Positions 44,238 through 55,320 are shown, counted from the stretch's first letter. The stretch is DNA of 64,000 bases from Cervus elaphus (GCF_910594005.1 NC_057826.1:27623501-27687500); one strand, 5' to 3'. The notes: generated from the letters alone by a model not told the origin. A program made the numbers and translations.

Positions 44238-44262
44238 TTCTCTCTCTCTCTCTCTCTCTCTT
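44238..44262. repeat. (CT)n run in the L1 5'UTR
   Basis: TTCTCTCTCTCTCTCTCTCT, followed by T and C runs. It sits inside the GC-rich L1 5'UTR. Confidence 0.9.
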
Positions 44263-44820
44263 TTTTCCCCCTCTCTCTAGCTATCCTACAGTTAGGGTTG
44301 CTATCTCATGTTAGCTCCCTCAGATTGCCCTCAGGGCATTCAGACCTGGTCCTTACCCTAAGCATACAACCCGAGCCTCCCTGTTCAGCTCCCGTTTGCT
44401 GGTGGCAGACGTGAGTGTCTGGGCTACTTCTATGCTGGGAGTTGTGGTTTGGCACGTATTCTGTGTGTGTGTTTTTTTTTTTTTCCTCCCTCCTGGTTAT
44501 GTTGCCCTCTGAGATTCCAAAACTCCCCACAGACCCACCAGTAAGAGGGTTTCCTAGTGTCTGGAAACTTTTCCTCCTTCACAACTCCCTCCCTTGGATG
44601 AGTCTCCATCCTTAACTTTTTTGTCTCTCTTTTTGTCTTTTATATTTTGTCCTACCTCCTTTCAAAGAGAATGGGCTGCCTTTCTTGGTGTCTGGTGTCC
44701 TCTGCCAGCGTTCAGAAGTTGTTTTGTGGAAGTACTCAGCGTTCAAATGATCTTTTGATGAATTTGTGAGGGAGAAAGTGGTCTCCCTATCCTATTCCTC
44801 CGCCATCATAGGACCGCCCC

Positions 44821-45693
44821 TTTCTACTGGCAATCTTGATTCCAGTTTGTGCTTCATCCAACCCAGTGTTTCTCATGATATACTCTGCATATAAGTTAAA
44901 TAAGCAGGGTGACAAAATACAGCCTTGACGTACTCCTGTCCCTATTTGGAACCGGTCTGTTATTCCATGTCCAGTTCTTACTGTTGCTTCCTGACCTGCA
45001 TATAGATTTCTCAAGAAGCAGGTCAGGTGGTCTGGTATTCCCATCTATTTAAGAATTTTCCACTGTTTGTGGTGATCCACACAGTCAAAGGCTTTGGCAT
45101 AGTCAATAAAGCAGAAATCGATGTTTTTCTGGAATTCTTTTGCTTTTTTGATGATTCAGCCAATGTTGACAATTTGATCTCTGGTTCCTCTGCCTTTTCT
45201 AAAACCAGCTTGGGCATCTGGAAGTACATGGTTCATGTACTGTTGAAGCCTGGCTTGGAGAATTTTGAGCATTACTTTACTAGTTTGTGAAATGAGTGCA
45301 ACTGTCCTGTAGTTTGAGCATTCCTTGGCATTGCCTTTCTTTGGGATTGGAATGAAAACTGGCCTTTTCTTGTCCTGTGGGCACTGCTGAGTTTTCCAAA
45401 TTTGCTGGCATATTGAATGTGGCACTTTCACAGCATCATCTTTTAGGATTTGAAATAGCTCAACTGGAACTCTATCACTTCCACTGGCTTTGCTTGTAGG
45501 GATGCTCCCTAAGGCCCACTTGACTTCGCATTCCAGGATGTCTGGCTCTAGGTGAGTGAACATACCATTGTGATTATCTGGGTCATGAAGATCTTTTCTG
45601 TATGGTTCTTCTGTGTATTCTTGCCACCTCTTCTTAATATCTTCTGATTCTGTTAGGTGCATACCATTTCTGTCCTTTATTGTGCCCATTTTT
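44821..45693 (-). mobile_element. BovB LINE internal piece (RT region), truncated at both ends
   Basis: Minus-strand BovB RT coding part: the frame 45,830-45,156 enters from flank and then reads MGTIKDRNGMHLTESEDIKK, GSDRVPVELFQILKDDAVKV, NAKECSNYRTVALISQTSKV and AGFRKGRGTRDQIVNIG. 45,229-45,023 and 45,044-44,787 continue through ALLTMPKPLTVWITTNSGKF and GTGVRQGCILSPCLFNLYAE. Its 3' side meets the L1 5' end exactly at 44,820, so the L1 probably inserted here. Its 5' side ends in a short inverted repeat at 45,679-45,706. Confidence 0.88.
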
Positions 45694-45706
45694 GGATGGG
45701 CACAAT

Positions 45707-47030
45707 AGGCTAGAAAGAATTCTAAAAACTCAATAATTATAAAGTCTATTAGAAAATGGGCCAAAGAAATGAGCAGACATTTTACTAAAAGGCATGCAAA
45801 TGAATATCTATGTGTAAAGGTGTTCAACATTATTAGCCATTAGGTAAATGCAAATTAAAAGCATGATGAGCTATCACTACAAATCTATTCAATGGTTAAA
45901 ATGAAAAGTATAATGATATCAAATGACACAAAATGTAAGCATTTGCAGAAATGAATCACTCATAATTTACTGATGAAAATGTAAAATGATAGTCATTTTA
46001 GAAAACCGTTCTGCAGTTTCTTAGAAAACATGCATTTTCCATATGATTGGTCTTCCCTGGTAGCTCAGCTGGTAAAAAATCCACCTACAATGAAGGAGAC
46101 CTGGGTTTGATCCCTGGGTTGGGAAGATGCCCTGGAGAAGGGAACAGGTACCCACTCCAGTAATCTGGCCTGGAGAATTCCATGGACAGTATATGTCCAT
46201 GGACAGGACTATTCCAAAGTCCATGGAGTTGCAAAGAGTCAGACATGAGGAGTGGCTCTCACTTTCACTTTACCATATGATTAGCAATTCTTTTCTAAGG
46301 CATTTACTTTAAAGAAATGAAAACTTATGTTCTTACAAAGACCTGTATTTAAATGATCATAGCAGCTATACTCATAACAGCCAGAAGTAAGAAGAATTTC
46401 AATATTGTTAACCTGTGAATGATTAAATTGGAATATATCCATTCCATAGGATATTATGTAGCTATGACAAAGTATGAGTTATTGACGTAGGCAACAGCCT
46501 GGATCAATCTCCAAGCAATTATGCTGAAAGAGAAAAAAAAAACAATCTCAAAAAGTGATATACTGTGTCATTATATTCATATAGCATTATTGTAATTAAA
46601 TATCAATATTATGGCGAAGAACATGTTAGTAGTTGCCATGTGTTAAGAATGAGGTTGCAAGGTTGGTGTGGCCATAAAAGAATAGGAGGAGGGAGACTTG
46701 TCTGATGGAACAATTCCATACCTTGATTGTGGTGTTGGATAAACGAAGCTACACATGTGACAAAATTGCTTAGGGCTATATGCGTATGCTCATGCATATA
46801 CAGGCACACACACACACATGCACAGTGAAATGGGTGCATGTTGAAATCTGAATAAGATTGGTGGATTGTGCCACTGTCAGTTTCCTGGTTTTGATACTGT
46901 GCTATAGAAATGCAAGGTGTTGATATGGAGATAAGTTAGGTAGTGTGCCAAAGGGCCTCTTTGTACTTTTTTTTTTTTTTTGTAATTTCCCCTGAATCTT
47001 TAAGCATTCAAAATAAATAGTTAAGAAAAG
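45707..47030 (+). mobile_element. Old LINE-1 3' end, sense orientation, with a Bov-tA inside
   Basis: Sense ORF2 C-terminal text (AATGGGCCAAAGAAATGAGC, AGGTGTTCAACATTATTAGC, AAATTAAAAGCATGATGAGC) leads into L1M 3'UTR (ACCTTGATTGTGGTGTTGGA, GTGGATTGTGCCACTGTCAG, TTCCTGGTTTTGATACTGTG). A T run at 46,968-46,982 and an A-rich end follow. No frame is intact. It is interrupted by the SINE at 46,049-46,272. Confidence 0.75.
46049..46272 (+). mobile_element. Bov-tA SINE with 10-bp TSD
   Basis: Head GGTCTTCCCTGGTAGCTCAG, B-box-like GGTTTGATCCCTGGG, body CCACTCCAGTAATCTGGCCT, tail GTGGCTCTCACTTTCACTTT. CCATATGATT is perfect at 46,039-46,048 and 46,273-46,282. A small internal duplication (TCCATGGACAG twice near 46,180-46,205) is private to this copy. 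Confidence 0.9.
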
Positions 47031-47539
47031 GCCAATACAGATTATATAAATTATTATTTTCCAACCCATTACCTGTTGTGAATACTTTTAATCATGAAAT
47101 AAGTAATATAATCTGAAAGTTCATTTCCACTGAAAAGACTCAAAAATGATGTAGGTTTATTACAATATAAATAGCCATATAATTTATTTACACCAAGGAA
47201 AATTATTCAAATGTCCAAAAGTGTTGAAAATTCAAAAGAAACATTCCTGAAGGCTAATTGATAGATTTGAGTAATTCAGTCAAAAGAAACCTTTAAAGAG
47301 AGCTGAATTAAAAACCTAAAGTATTTTCAAATCTAGTGCTGGGTTTAAAAAGGTGTTAAATAATTTGTAAAGTAAGCATCTAGTTAGATTATGTGGAGAA
47401 AATAAAGACTGATTAGTAAACAAAATAAGGCAAACATTTTAAAATATTGATAATATATAAAGATTAGATTAAATATAATTCCCTTTGACACTTGATTTCC
47501 TACTCCTGACAATTTCTAAATAATACCAAATAGACTGAG
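47031..47539. other. No recognisable gene or repeat
   Basis: AT-rich, about 500 bp, no frame and no repeat signature that I can name. Confidence 0.45.
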
Positions 47540-47750
47540 GGCTTCCCTGGTGGCTCAGACTGTAAAGAATCTGCCTGCAATGCAGGAGACCAAGGTTCAA
47601 TCCCTGGGCCTGAAAAATCCCCTGGAGAAGGGAATGGCAACCCACTCCAGTATTCTTGCCTGGAGAATTCCATGGGCAGAGGAGCCTGACAGGCTACAGT
47701 TCATGGGGTCGAAAAGAGTCAGATATGACTGAGTGACTAACAACACAAAC
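47540..47750 (+). mobile_element. Bov-tA SINE
   Basis: A clear full-length copy: GGCTTCCCTGGTGGCTCAGA, GGTTCAATCCCTGGG, CCCACTCCAGTATTCTTGCC, CATGGGGTCG, GAGTGACTAACAACACAAAC. AGACTGA at 47,532-47,538 and 47,751-47,757 is the target-site duplication; extending it left gives AAAYAGACTGA with one mismatch. The 60-codon frame is incidental. Confidence 0.92.
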
Positions 47751-48081
47751 AGACTGAACATTTCTTGAGAATGAATCCGTAGCTTTTAAAACAAACTCTT
47801 TTGATGTATAGTTAATTTACACTGTTGTTTTAATTTCAGGTGTATATCAAAGTGAATCAGCTACACACACACACACACACACATTTTTAGATTAGATTCT
47901 TTTCCAATATAGGTCATTGCAAAGTATGTGAGTAGAGTCCCCTGTGCTACACAGTAGGTCCTTTATTAGTTATCTATTTTACATAAAGTAATGTATATAT
48001 GTCAATTCCAATCTCCCAAGTTATCCCTTCCCCCATCTTTTCACCCCTGGTAATCAGTAGTTTTCCCCCCTGGTAATCAGA

Positions 48082-49313
48082 AGGTAATTCAGCAATACAT
48101 GAACCTTGAACTTCCAGAATTTCAAGCTGGTTTTAGAAAAGGCAGAGGAACCAGAGATCAAATTGCCAACATGCCCTGGATCATCGAAAAAGCAAACGAA
48201 TTTGAGAAAAACATCTATTTCTGCTTAATGACTATGCCAAAACCTTTGACTGTGTTGATCACAATAAACTGGGGAAAATTCTGAAAGAGATGGGCATACC
48301 AGACCACCTGACCTGCCTCTTGAGAAACCTGTATGCAGGTCAGGAAGCAACAGTTAGAACTGGACATGGAACAACAGATTGGTTCCAAATAGAAAAAAGC
48401 AGTACGTCAAGGTTGTATATGGTCACCCTGCTTATGTAACTTATATGCAGAGTGCATCATGAGAAACGCTGGGTTGGAGGAAGCTCAAGCTGGAATCAAG
48501 ATTTCCGGGAGAAATATCAATAACCTCAGATATGCAGATGACACCACCCTTATGGCAGAAAGTGAAGAACAAAAGAGCCTCTTGATAAAAGTGAAAGAGG
48601 AGAATGAAAAACTTGGCTTAAAGTTCAACATTCAGAAAACTAAGATCATGGCATCCGGTCCCATCACTTCATGGCAAATAGACGGGGAAACAGTGGAAAC
48701 ACTGTCAGACTTTATTTTTTTGGACTCCAAAATCACTGCAGATGGTGATTGCAGCCATGAAATTAAAAGACGCTTACTCCTTGGAAGGAAAGTTATGACC
48801 AACCTAGACAGCATATTAAAAAGCAGAGACATTATTTTGCCAACAAAGGTCCATTTAGTCAAGGTATGGTTTTTCCAGTAGTCATGTATGGATGTGAGAG
48901 GTGGACTATAAAGAAAGCTGAGTGCTGAAAAATTGATGCTTTTGAACTGTGGTGTTGGAGAAGACTCTTGAGAATCCCTTGGACTGCAAGCAGATCCAAC
49001 CAGTCCATCCTAAAGGAGATCAGTCCTAGGTGTTCATTGGGAGGACTAATGTTGAAGCTGAAACTCTCCAATACTTTGGCTACCTGATGCAAAGAGCTGA
49101 CTCATTTGAAAAGACCCTGTTGCTGGGAAAGATTGAGGGCAGGAGGAGAAGGGGGCGACAGAGGATGAGATTGTTGGATGGCATCACCGACTCAATGGAC
49201 ATGGGTTTGGGTGGACTCCGGGAGTTGGTGATGGACAGGGAGGCCTGGAGTGCTGTTGTTCATGGGGTCACAAAGAGTCAGACATGACCGAGTGGCTGAA
49301 CTGAACTGAACTG
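48082..49313 (+). mobile_element. BovB LINE, 1.2-kb 3' fragment with TSD
   Basis: From AGGTAATTCAGCAATACATG in RT to CTGAACTGAACTGAACTG. RT text starts AGFRKGRGTRDQIANM (frame 48,099-48,284), is shifted, and continues in 48,459-48,881 and 49,030-49,287. AATCAGA at 48,075-48,081 and 49,314-49,320 is a 7-bp target-site duplication. It lies in an antisense L1 3'UTR. Confidence 0.9.
48459..48881 (+). pseudogene. BovB RT fragment with intact YADD box
   Basis: A 140-codon frame beginning MRNAGLEEAQAGIKISGRNI. LRYADDTTLMAESEEQ contains the RT catalytic YADD at about residues 24-27, followed by the post-palm region (LGLKFNIQKTKIMASGP, SDFIFLDSKITADGDCSHEI) to LPTKVHLVKV, where a deletion of three to five bases shifts the frame. 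The upstream palm residues are out of frame, so no working enzyme results. Confidence 0.88.
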
Positions 49314-49926
49314 AATCAGATGTTTGTTTTCTACATCTGTGCTTCTATTTCTGCTTTGTAAACAAGTTCATTTGTGCTTTTGTTTTTTAGATTCCACATA
49401 TAAGTGATATTGTATGATATTTCTCCTTCCCTGACTTATTTCACTCAGTGTGGTCATCTCTAGGTTCATCTATGTTGTTGCAAATGTCATTATTTCATTC
49501 TTTCTATGGAATATACAGTCATCTTCCATTGTATATATGTATCACATCTTCTTTACCCTCTCCTCTGTAGATGGACATTGAGGTTGCTTCCTTGTCAGGC
49601 TATTATAATAAATAGTGCCACAATGAACTTTAGCATACATATATCTTTTCAAACTATGGTTTCCTCTGGGTATATGCCCAGGGACATGTATCACTGCCTG
49701 ATTACTGGATCATATGGTAGTGCTATGTTTAGTTCTTTAAGGAACTTCCATACTGTTTTCCATAATGGTTGTACCAATTTACATTCCCACGTATATTATA
49801 GGAGGGTTACATTTTCTCCACAACCTCTCCAGCATTTATTGTTCGTAGACTTTTTGAAGATGGTCATTCTGACCAGCATGAGGTGATACGTGAACTAAAA
49901 TTCCAAACTCCTATTTATTAATACCA

Positions 49927-50125
49927 CCTTACTGGTGGCTCAGGCAGTAAAGAATCTGCAATGCAGGAGACCCAGGTTCAATCCCTGGGTCAGGAAGATC
50001 TCCTGGAGAAGGGAATGGCAACCCACTCCAGTATTCTTGCCTGGAGAATTTTATGGACAGAGGAACCTGGTGGGCTACAGTCCATTGGATTGCAAAGAGT
50101 GAGGCACAACTGACCAACCAACACT
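49927..50125 (+). mobile_element. Bov-tA SINE
   Basis: CTTACTGGTGGCTCAGGCAG, GGTTCAATCCCTGGGTCAGG, CCCACTCCAGTATTCTTGCC, GGTGGGCTACAGTCCATTGG, tail CAACTGACCAACCAACACTA. A 5-bp part of the head near CTGCAATGCAGG is deleted. No secure target-site duplication. Confidence 0.9.
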
Positions 50126-50149
50126 ACTAAATTACAAATACTTTTGCTA

Positions 50150-50325
50150 ATTATTTAATGTAATTTTTAACAATTCTGTAAGGTCATCACCAGTATCCCT
50201 ATTTTGCAAATAAGAGAGCTGAGACCCAAAAAGGCTAGATGTTTTGCCCAATGTCACACAGCTACTAAGCAGTAAATTCAGGATTCAAACCCAAGTCTAA
50301 TTCAGAAGGCAATGTTTTTTTCTTT
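50150..50325 (-). mobile_element. MIR SINE remnant
   Basis: CCTATTTTGCAAATAAGAGA, GCTGAGACCC, TTTTGCCCAATGTCACACAG, CTACTAAGCAGTAAATTCAG, GGATTCAAACCCAAGTCTAA: the reverse complement of the MIR core and its tRNA-related end. It is among the better-preserved MIRs in the window. Confidence 0.8.
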
Positions 50326-51494
50326 TACATGCTACAGAACACTTCACAGTGTGGTCAGATAGAAAGCTCTCAGTGGTATTTGTTGGCTAAGGAGTACTGT
50401 GAATGTTATCTTCAAGTGCGTTAGTTCAGTAATTTGAGTCCCCTAGCCTAGGGCACATGTCCACTGCCATAGTAACAATGAGTACACATGAATCAGGGCA
50501 GTTTTTCAAAGCATGTCAGTGCTACAGCCTGTGGTTCAACTGTGATCACCACATCCTGGGATTTTCTTACAGAACTTAGCTCTGTAAAAACTAATGCAAA
50601 TTGGAAGAGACAGATATAAATCTGCAGGATCCTTTTTGGGCATGGTTTTCCTTGAGATGAGCCATCCTGCAAGCTTCTGGTGCTTGATAGCATAAGAGCT
50701 AATCCGACATCTAATTGAAAATGATTGAGAACTCACAGTGCCAGCATAATTGCAGACTAAGGCTGTTTCTTCCCTATTTGTACAAGGGCCAACAATGAGC
50801 AGTGAGTCAGAGGCAGCAGGGGAAGTGGTACCACGGGGAGCCATTACTGTAGCAGGGAAGGGTCTCTTCTGTGTTTTCACATGGACACAGCATCTACTTT
50901 CTAACTGAACTGACTGCATAATCAATGAATCACTGACAAGTTCCCACGTATTGACTTGATTGAATTGTCATTTCAGTAGGACCACTTAACTGGCTATGTT
51001 GTGGGTAGATTCACAATCCTAAGTATTAATACCACCCTTCCCAAATGTAGATACATCCTGGCATCTGTGCCACTGACAGGTGGCCATCCCTTGCTTTGTC
51101 TGTTGTATGTGTGTTTAAGAACATATTTAACACATGCCTGCTTCTCCCATAAAGAAAGTTGTATATTCATGACTTTGAATAAAGAATGAATAGCTCAAAA
51201 TGGTTAAGAGAATAAAGAAATGACTCCATTTCAGCAATTTAATTCAGCAAATATTAAATGCCTAATATGTACCAGGCAGACTTCTACCAGCTCAAGATAA
51301 AGGTCTGCAAAAGATAGACATGAATACATTACTCACAGAGTTTATATTCTTCTTACCAAGGTGTACTTTCTCTTCTCCCCTTCTAATTTACCTTTTAATC
51401 TCCCCCAGGACTGAAAGTTATAGGAGAGACTCTCCAAAGAACAGAGTAGGATCTAAATGAGGAGGTCATATTTCATAGAAGATCAGACTACCCA
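50326..51494. other. Mostly unassigned; possible L2-like scrap at 51,235-51,360
   Basis: CAGCAAATATTAAATGCCTA...TACCAGGCAGACTTCTACCA resembles a widespread ancient mammalian repeat (L2-like), but the match is short. The minus-strand frame 50,925-50,536 (129 codons) has no recognised domain, no Kozak-like start context that I would rely on, and no splice-framed neighbour. I do not call it a gene. Confidence 0.4.
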
Positions 51495-51735
51495 TCTGAG
51501 ACTCAAAGCAGATATGGTTTGAAATGTGACTTCTCTCTCATTTATAAGCTCTGTGATTTTACACAAATATCTTAAGCCTCCTGAGTTTGAGCCTTCATAT
51601 ATATAAGAAGATTATGATTCTAATTTTAAAATAATAGTTCAAAGAGTAGAAATAAGGTTTATAGAAGTGTACAATTGAAGTGCTTAGCCCAATGTGTGGT
51701 ATATATAGTAAGTATTCAATAAATGTTAATGATTT
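51495..51735 (+). mobile_element. MIR SINE remnant
   Basis: TTTGAAATGTGACTTCTCTC, TAAGCTCTGTGATTTTACAC, TCTTAAGCCTCCTGAGTTTG, AAGTGCTTAGCCCAATGTGT and AAGTATTCAATAAATGTTAA follow the MIR order from body to LINE-like 3' end, in forward orientation. Confidence 0.7.
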
Positions 51736-52284
51736 TAAGTACAAATGATTACCTCCTGTGTGCTTTGGCACAATAAGGGTGTTTCTGTAAAGCCTCTTTC
51801 TGACGTTATCCTTGCCTCTGTGTTGCATAGCAGTGCTCTTCCTCCAACACTTCCCACTGTGAAAGCTGTGAACCAAGTGCTGGCAATGATTACAGAAAAT
51901 AGGTGCGAATTGTTCAATATTTATATGCTTTAACTAACAGTGTCCTCTTCTGAAGTACATTAGCTCTCACACAGTTTGAAGCAAAAATAATTGATGGGGT
52001 TGAAGAATCAAATGATTCCCTCTTTTCATCCTTAATTAAATATTAAAGACAAAGCCTGACTGATGCAAGAGATGGCTCCTTTGGCCTGTGCTTCCAGTGT
52101 TACCAAGATAAAAGAAGGAAATCAAAGGTTTGAAAAATGGTGCTGATTAGGAAGTTGAGTCTACATTTCAAGGGTCTGTGAACATCCAAATCTCAGTTAT
52201 TCTTTGGGTGGAGAATTTCTCCTTTTATTTTATGTTTAATATTGCTGAATAAATACATATAAGTTTGCAATTATTGTGGTTTCT
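51736..52284. other. No recognisable gene or repeat
   Basis: About 550 bp; the frames (60 codons or less) have no domain. Confidence 0.45.
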
Positions 52285-53376
52285 TTTTAAAGAGTTTTAT
52301 TGAGTCATACTTGAGATAAATTGCATGTATTTAAATTGAAAAATATGATAACTTTGGATATATGTTACACCCTTGAACCAATCACCGTGCTCAAGATAAT
52401 GAACATCTATAGCCTCAGAAACTATTTTCCTGTGCCTCCATTAATGCCACCCTTCCCTTTCCTGTCCCCAATATTCAGTCACTCACTTAATAGTCTATTT
52501 TCTGAGAGATTAGTTTGTACTTTTCAGATTTTAGATAAGTGAAATCACAAGCTCTGTATATATCTGGGTTTTAAAAATCCAATGTAATTATTTTGAGAAT
52601 CATCCATGTTGAGTGTATCAATAATTCATTGCATTTTTGTTGTTTCTCTTGAAAAATATTTTTATTTCATTTTAATTTTATTGGATTATAGTTGATACAC
52701 AACAGTGTTAGCTTCAGATGTACAGCAAAGTGATTCAGTTATACCTGTGTTCAACAATTCATTGCTTCTAATGCTGCATAGAATTGGATGCATATGCTGT
52801 AATTGATCTATTAATATTTACCTGTTAATGGATATTTGAGTTTTTGACTATTACAAAGTAAGCTGATTTCAACATTAATATTCAATCTTAAATTAGAGAT
52901 ATGCTTTAATTTCCACTGGGTAAATTCTTGGGAGTAGAATGGCTAGATCATAAATTGTGTGTTTAGCCCTGTAAGAAACAGCTGAACTCTTTTCCAAATT
53001 GAATGTATCTTATTAAATTTATACTACTGGTGTATGGAGGTTCTAGTTCCTCCTCATCTTAGCAAACTTTGTATGATCTGTCTTTTAGCTCTTTTAATAA
53101 GTGTGTAGTTGTATCTCATTGTGGTTTCAGATTGCATTTCCCTATGGCTAGTCATGTTGGATATCTTTCATGTTTATTGGCCATTCATATAATCTTCATT
53201 GCTGAAGTACCTGATTATGTCATTTGCTTATTATATTACTGAGTTGTTTGTTTTCTTAAGGTTGAGTTTTAAGAGTTTTCTGTATAAGTTTGAAAAAATA
53301 TTCTCTATCAGATATGTGATTTCCAAATATTACCCCCATCTATGGTTTACCTTTTCATTCGATCAAATCTTAGTGT
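52285..53376 (-). mobile_element. Old LINE-1 3'UTR and ORF2 end
   Basis: Complement of an L1M: AGTTTTATTGAGTCATACTT, ACCAATCACCGTGCTCAAGA, GTATATATCTGGGTTTT, AATTGATCTATTAATATTTA, TTCTTGGGAGTAGAATGGCT, TTGTATCTCATTGTGGTTTC, CCCCCATCTATGGTTTACCT. It is interrupted by a 118-bp L1 3' end at 52,633-52,750 and ends where the younger L1 begins at about 53,377; older L1 text resumes at 56,873. Confidence 0.75.
52633..52750 (-). mobile_element. 118-bp L1 3'-end insertion with 15-bp TSD
   Basis: ATTTTATTGGATTATAGTTG and GTACAGCAAAGTGATTCAGT are the complement of the extreme 3' end of a ruminant L1, following a T-rich (poly-A complement) edge. TCAATAATTCATTGC (52,618-52,632) and TCAACAATTCATTGC (52,751-52,765) form a 15-bp target-site duplication with one mismatch. 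An extremely 5'-truncated L1. Confidence 0.85.
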
Positions 53377-53737
53377 TTTTCTTTTTTTCATTTATTTTTA
53401 TTAGTTGGAGGTTAATTACTTTACAATATTGTAGTGGTTTTTGCCATACATTGACATGAATCAGCCATGGATTTACATGTGTTCCCCATCCTGATCCCCC
53501 CTCCCACCACCCTCCGCATCCCATCCCTCTGGGTCATCCCAGTGCACCAGGCCTGAGCACTTTTTTCATGCATCCAGCCTGGGCTGGTGATCTGTTTCAC
53601 CCTAGATAATATACATGTTTCGATGCTGTTCTCTCGAAACATCCCACCCTCACCTTCTCCCACAGAGTCCAAAATTCTGTTCTGTACATCTGTGTCTCTT
53701 TTTCTGTTTTGCATATAGGGTTATTGTTACCATCTTT

Positions 53738-54979
53738 CTAAATTCCATATATATGTGTTAGTATGCTGTATTGGTCTTTATCTTTCTGGCTTACTTCACT
53801 CTGTATAATGGGCTCCAGTTTCATCCATCTCATTAGAACTGATTCAAATGAATTCTTTTTAATGGCTGAGTAATATTCCGTGGTGTATATGTACCACAAC
53901 TTTCTTATCCATTCATCTGCTGATGGGCATCTAGGTTGCTTCCATGTCCTGGCTATTATAAACAGTGCTGCGATGAACATTGGGGTGCATGTGTCTCTTT
54001 CAGATCTGGTTTCCTTAGTGTGTATGCCCAGAAGTGGGATTGCTGGGTCATATGGCAGTTCTAATTCCAGTTTTTTAAGAAATCTCCACACTGTTCTCCA
54101 AAGCGGCTGTACTAGTTTGCATTCCCACCAACAGTGTAAGAGGGTTCCCTTTTCTCCACACCCTCTCCAGCATTTATTGCTTGTAGACTTTTGGATAGCA
54201 GCCATCCTGACTGGGGTGTAATGGTACCTCATTGTGGTTTTGATTTGCATTTCTCTGATAATGAGTGATGTTGAGCATCTTTTCATGTGTTTGTTAGCCA
54301 TCTGTATGTCTTCTTTGGAGAAATGTCTGTTTAGTTCTTTGGCCCATTTTTTGATTGGGTCATTTATTTTTCTGGAATTGAGCTTTAGGAGTTGCTTGTA
54401 TATTTTTGAGATTAATCCTTTGTCTGTTGCTTCGTTTGCTGTTATTTTCTCCCAGTCTGACGGCTGTCTTTTCACCTTGCTTATAGTTTCCTTTGTTGTG
54501 CAAAAGCTTTTAAGTTTCATTAGGTCCCATTTGTTTATTTTTGCTTTTATTTCCAATATTCTGGGAGGTGGGTCATAGAGGATCCTGCTGTGATTTATGT
54601 CAGAGAGTGTTTTGCCTATGTTCTCCTCTAGGAGTTTTATAGTCTCTGGTCTTACATTTAGATCTTTAATCCATTTTGAGTTTATTTTTGTGTATGGTGT
54701 TAGAAAGTGTTCTAGTTTCATTCTTTTACAAGGGGTTGACCAGTTTTCCCAGCACCACTTGTTAAAGAGGTTGTCTTTTTTCCATTGTATATCCTTGCCT
54801 CCTTTGTCGAAGATAAGGTGTCCATAGGTATATGAATTTATCTCTGGGTTTTCTATTCCATTCCATTGGTCTATATTTCTGTCTTTGTGCCAGTACCATA
54901 CTGTCTTGATGACTGTGGCTTTGCAGTAGAGCCTGAAGTCAGGCAGGTTGATTCCTCCAGTTCCATTCTTCTTTCTCAA
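53738..54979 (-). pseudogene. L1 ORF2 C-terminal domain, 413 codons open
   Basis: The longest open frame in the window, but only the C-terminal third of L1 ORF2. It starts at an internal Met (MRKKNGTGGINLPDF) after a TAG at 54,995 in the same frame. Landmarks: TVIKTVWYWHKDRNIDQWN (about residues 28-46), WDLMKLKSFCTTKETI, RHFSKEDIQMANKHMKRCST, and the cysteine-rich segment CWRGCGEKGTLLHCWWEC (about 269-286), the CCHC-like motif of ORF2p that binds RNA. It ends at the natural ORF2 stop, ILTHIYGI. RT and endonuclease are not in this frame, so it cannot retrotranspose. It is not a host gene. Confidence 0.92.
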
Positions 54980-54994
54980 GATTGCTTTGGCTAT

Positions 54995-55318
54995 TCAAGG
55001 TTTTTTGTATTTCGATACAAACTGTGAAATTATTTGTTCTAGTTCTGTGAAGAATACCATTGGTAGCTTGATAGGGATTGCATTGAATCTATAGATTGCT
55101 TTGGGTAGTATACTCATTTTGACAATATTGATTCTTCCAATCCATGAACACGGTATATTTCTCCACCTATTTGTGACCTCTTTGATTTCTTTCATCGGTG
55201 TTTTATAATTTTCTATGTATAGGTCTTTTGTTTCTTTAAGTAGATATATTCCTAAATATTTTATTCTTTTTGTTGCAATGGTGAGTGGTATTGTTTCCTT
55301 GATTTCTCTTTTGCTCAC
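54995..55318 (-). pseudogene. L1 ORF2 thumb region fragment
   Basis: A 107-codon frame (KRIKYLGIYLLKETKDLYIE, WRNIPCSWIGRINIVKMSIL) between RT and the C-terminal domain. It is in the same frame as 54,979-53,738 and is separated from it only by a single TAG after SKYKKP. It is shifted relative to the upstream RT frame by the 10-bp duplication at 55,323-55,342. Confidence 0.9.
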
Positions 55319-55320
55319 TG

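Larger units (their letters stand above)
37827..44820 (-). mobile_element. LINE-1 with preserved 5'UTR but missing 3' end, containing two BovBs
   Basis: Read on the minus strand: 5' end at 44,820 (GGGGCGGTCCTATGATGGCG), a long GC-rich 5'UTR (to about 40,650), ORF1 region (about 40,620-39,650), ORF2 endonuclease (39,505-38,846) and ORF2 RT start, stopping abruptly at 37,827 inside RT. The 5'UTR is interrupted by BovB at 41,832-42,839 (plus) and 42,994-43,370 (minus). Losing the 3' end but keeping the 5' end is the reverse of normal L1 truncation and points to a later deletion. Excluding insertions it is about 5.6 kb. Confidence 0.85.
47795..49895 (-). mobile_element. LINE-1 3'UTR and ORF2 end, interrupted by BovB
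   Basis: The complement of L1 3'UTR at 47,795-48,081 (TAGTTAATTTACACTGTTGT, a (CA)n at 47,862-47,882, CCTGTGCTACACAGTAGGTC) resumes after BovB at 49,314 (TTTGTTTTCTACATCTGTGC) and runs into ORF2 C-terminal text to 49,895 (TTCCTCTGGGTATATGCCCA, TGACCAGCATGAGGTGATAC). CCCCTGGTAATCAG is repeated at 48,044-48,057 and 48,067-48,080, a small local duplication. Confidence 0.78.

Noticed and set aside
50536..50925. 129-codon minus-strand frame
   Set aside because: No recognisable domain, a shadow frame of similar length on the other phase, and no exon-like neighbours. I cannot separate it from chance.
53738..54979. 413-codon open frame as a host gene
   Set aside because: It is the L1 ORF2 C-terminal domain (CWRGCGEKGTLLHCWWEC, ILTHIYGI end) in continuous L1 context, with an internal-Met start after a premature stop.
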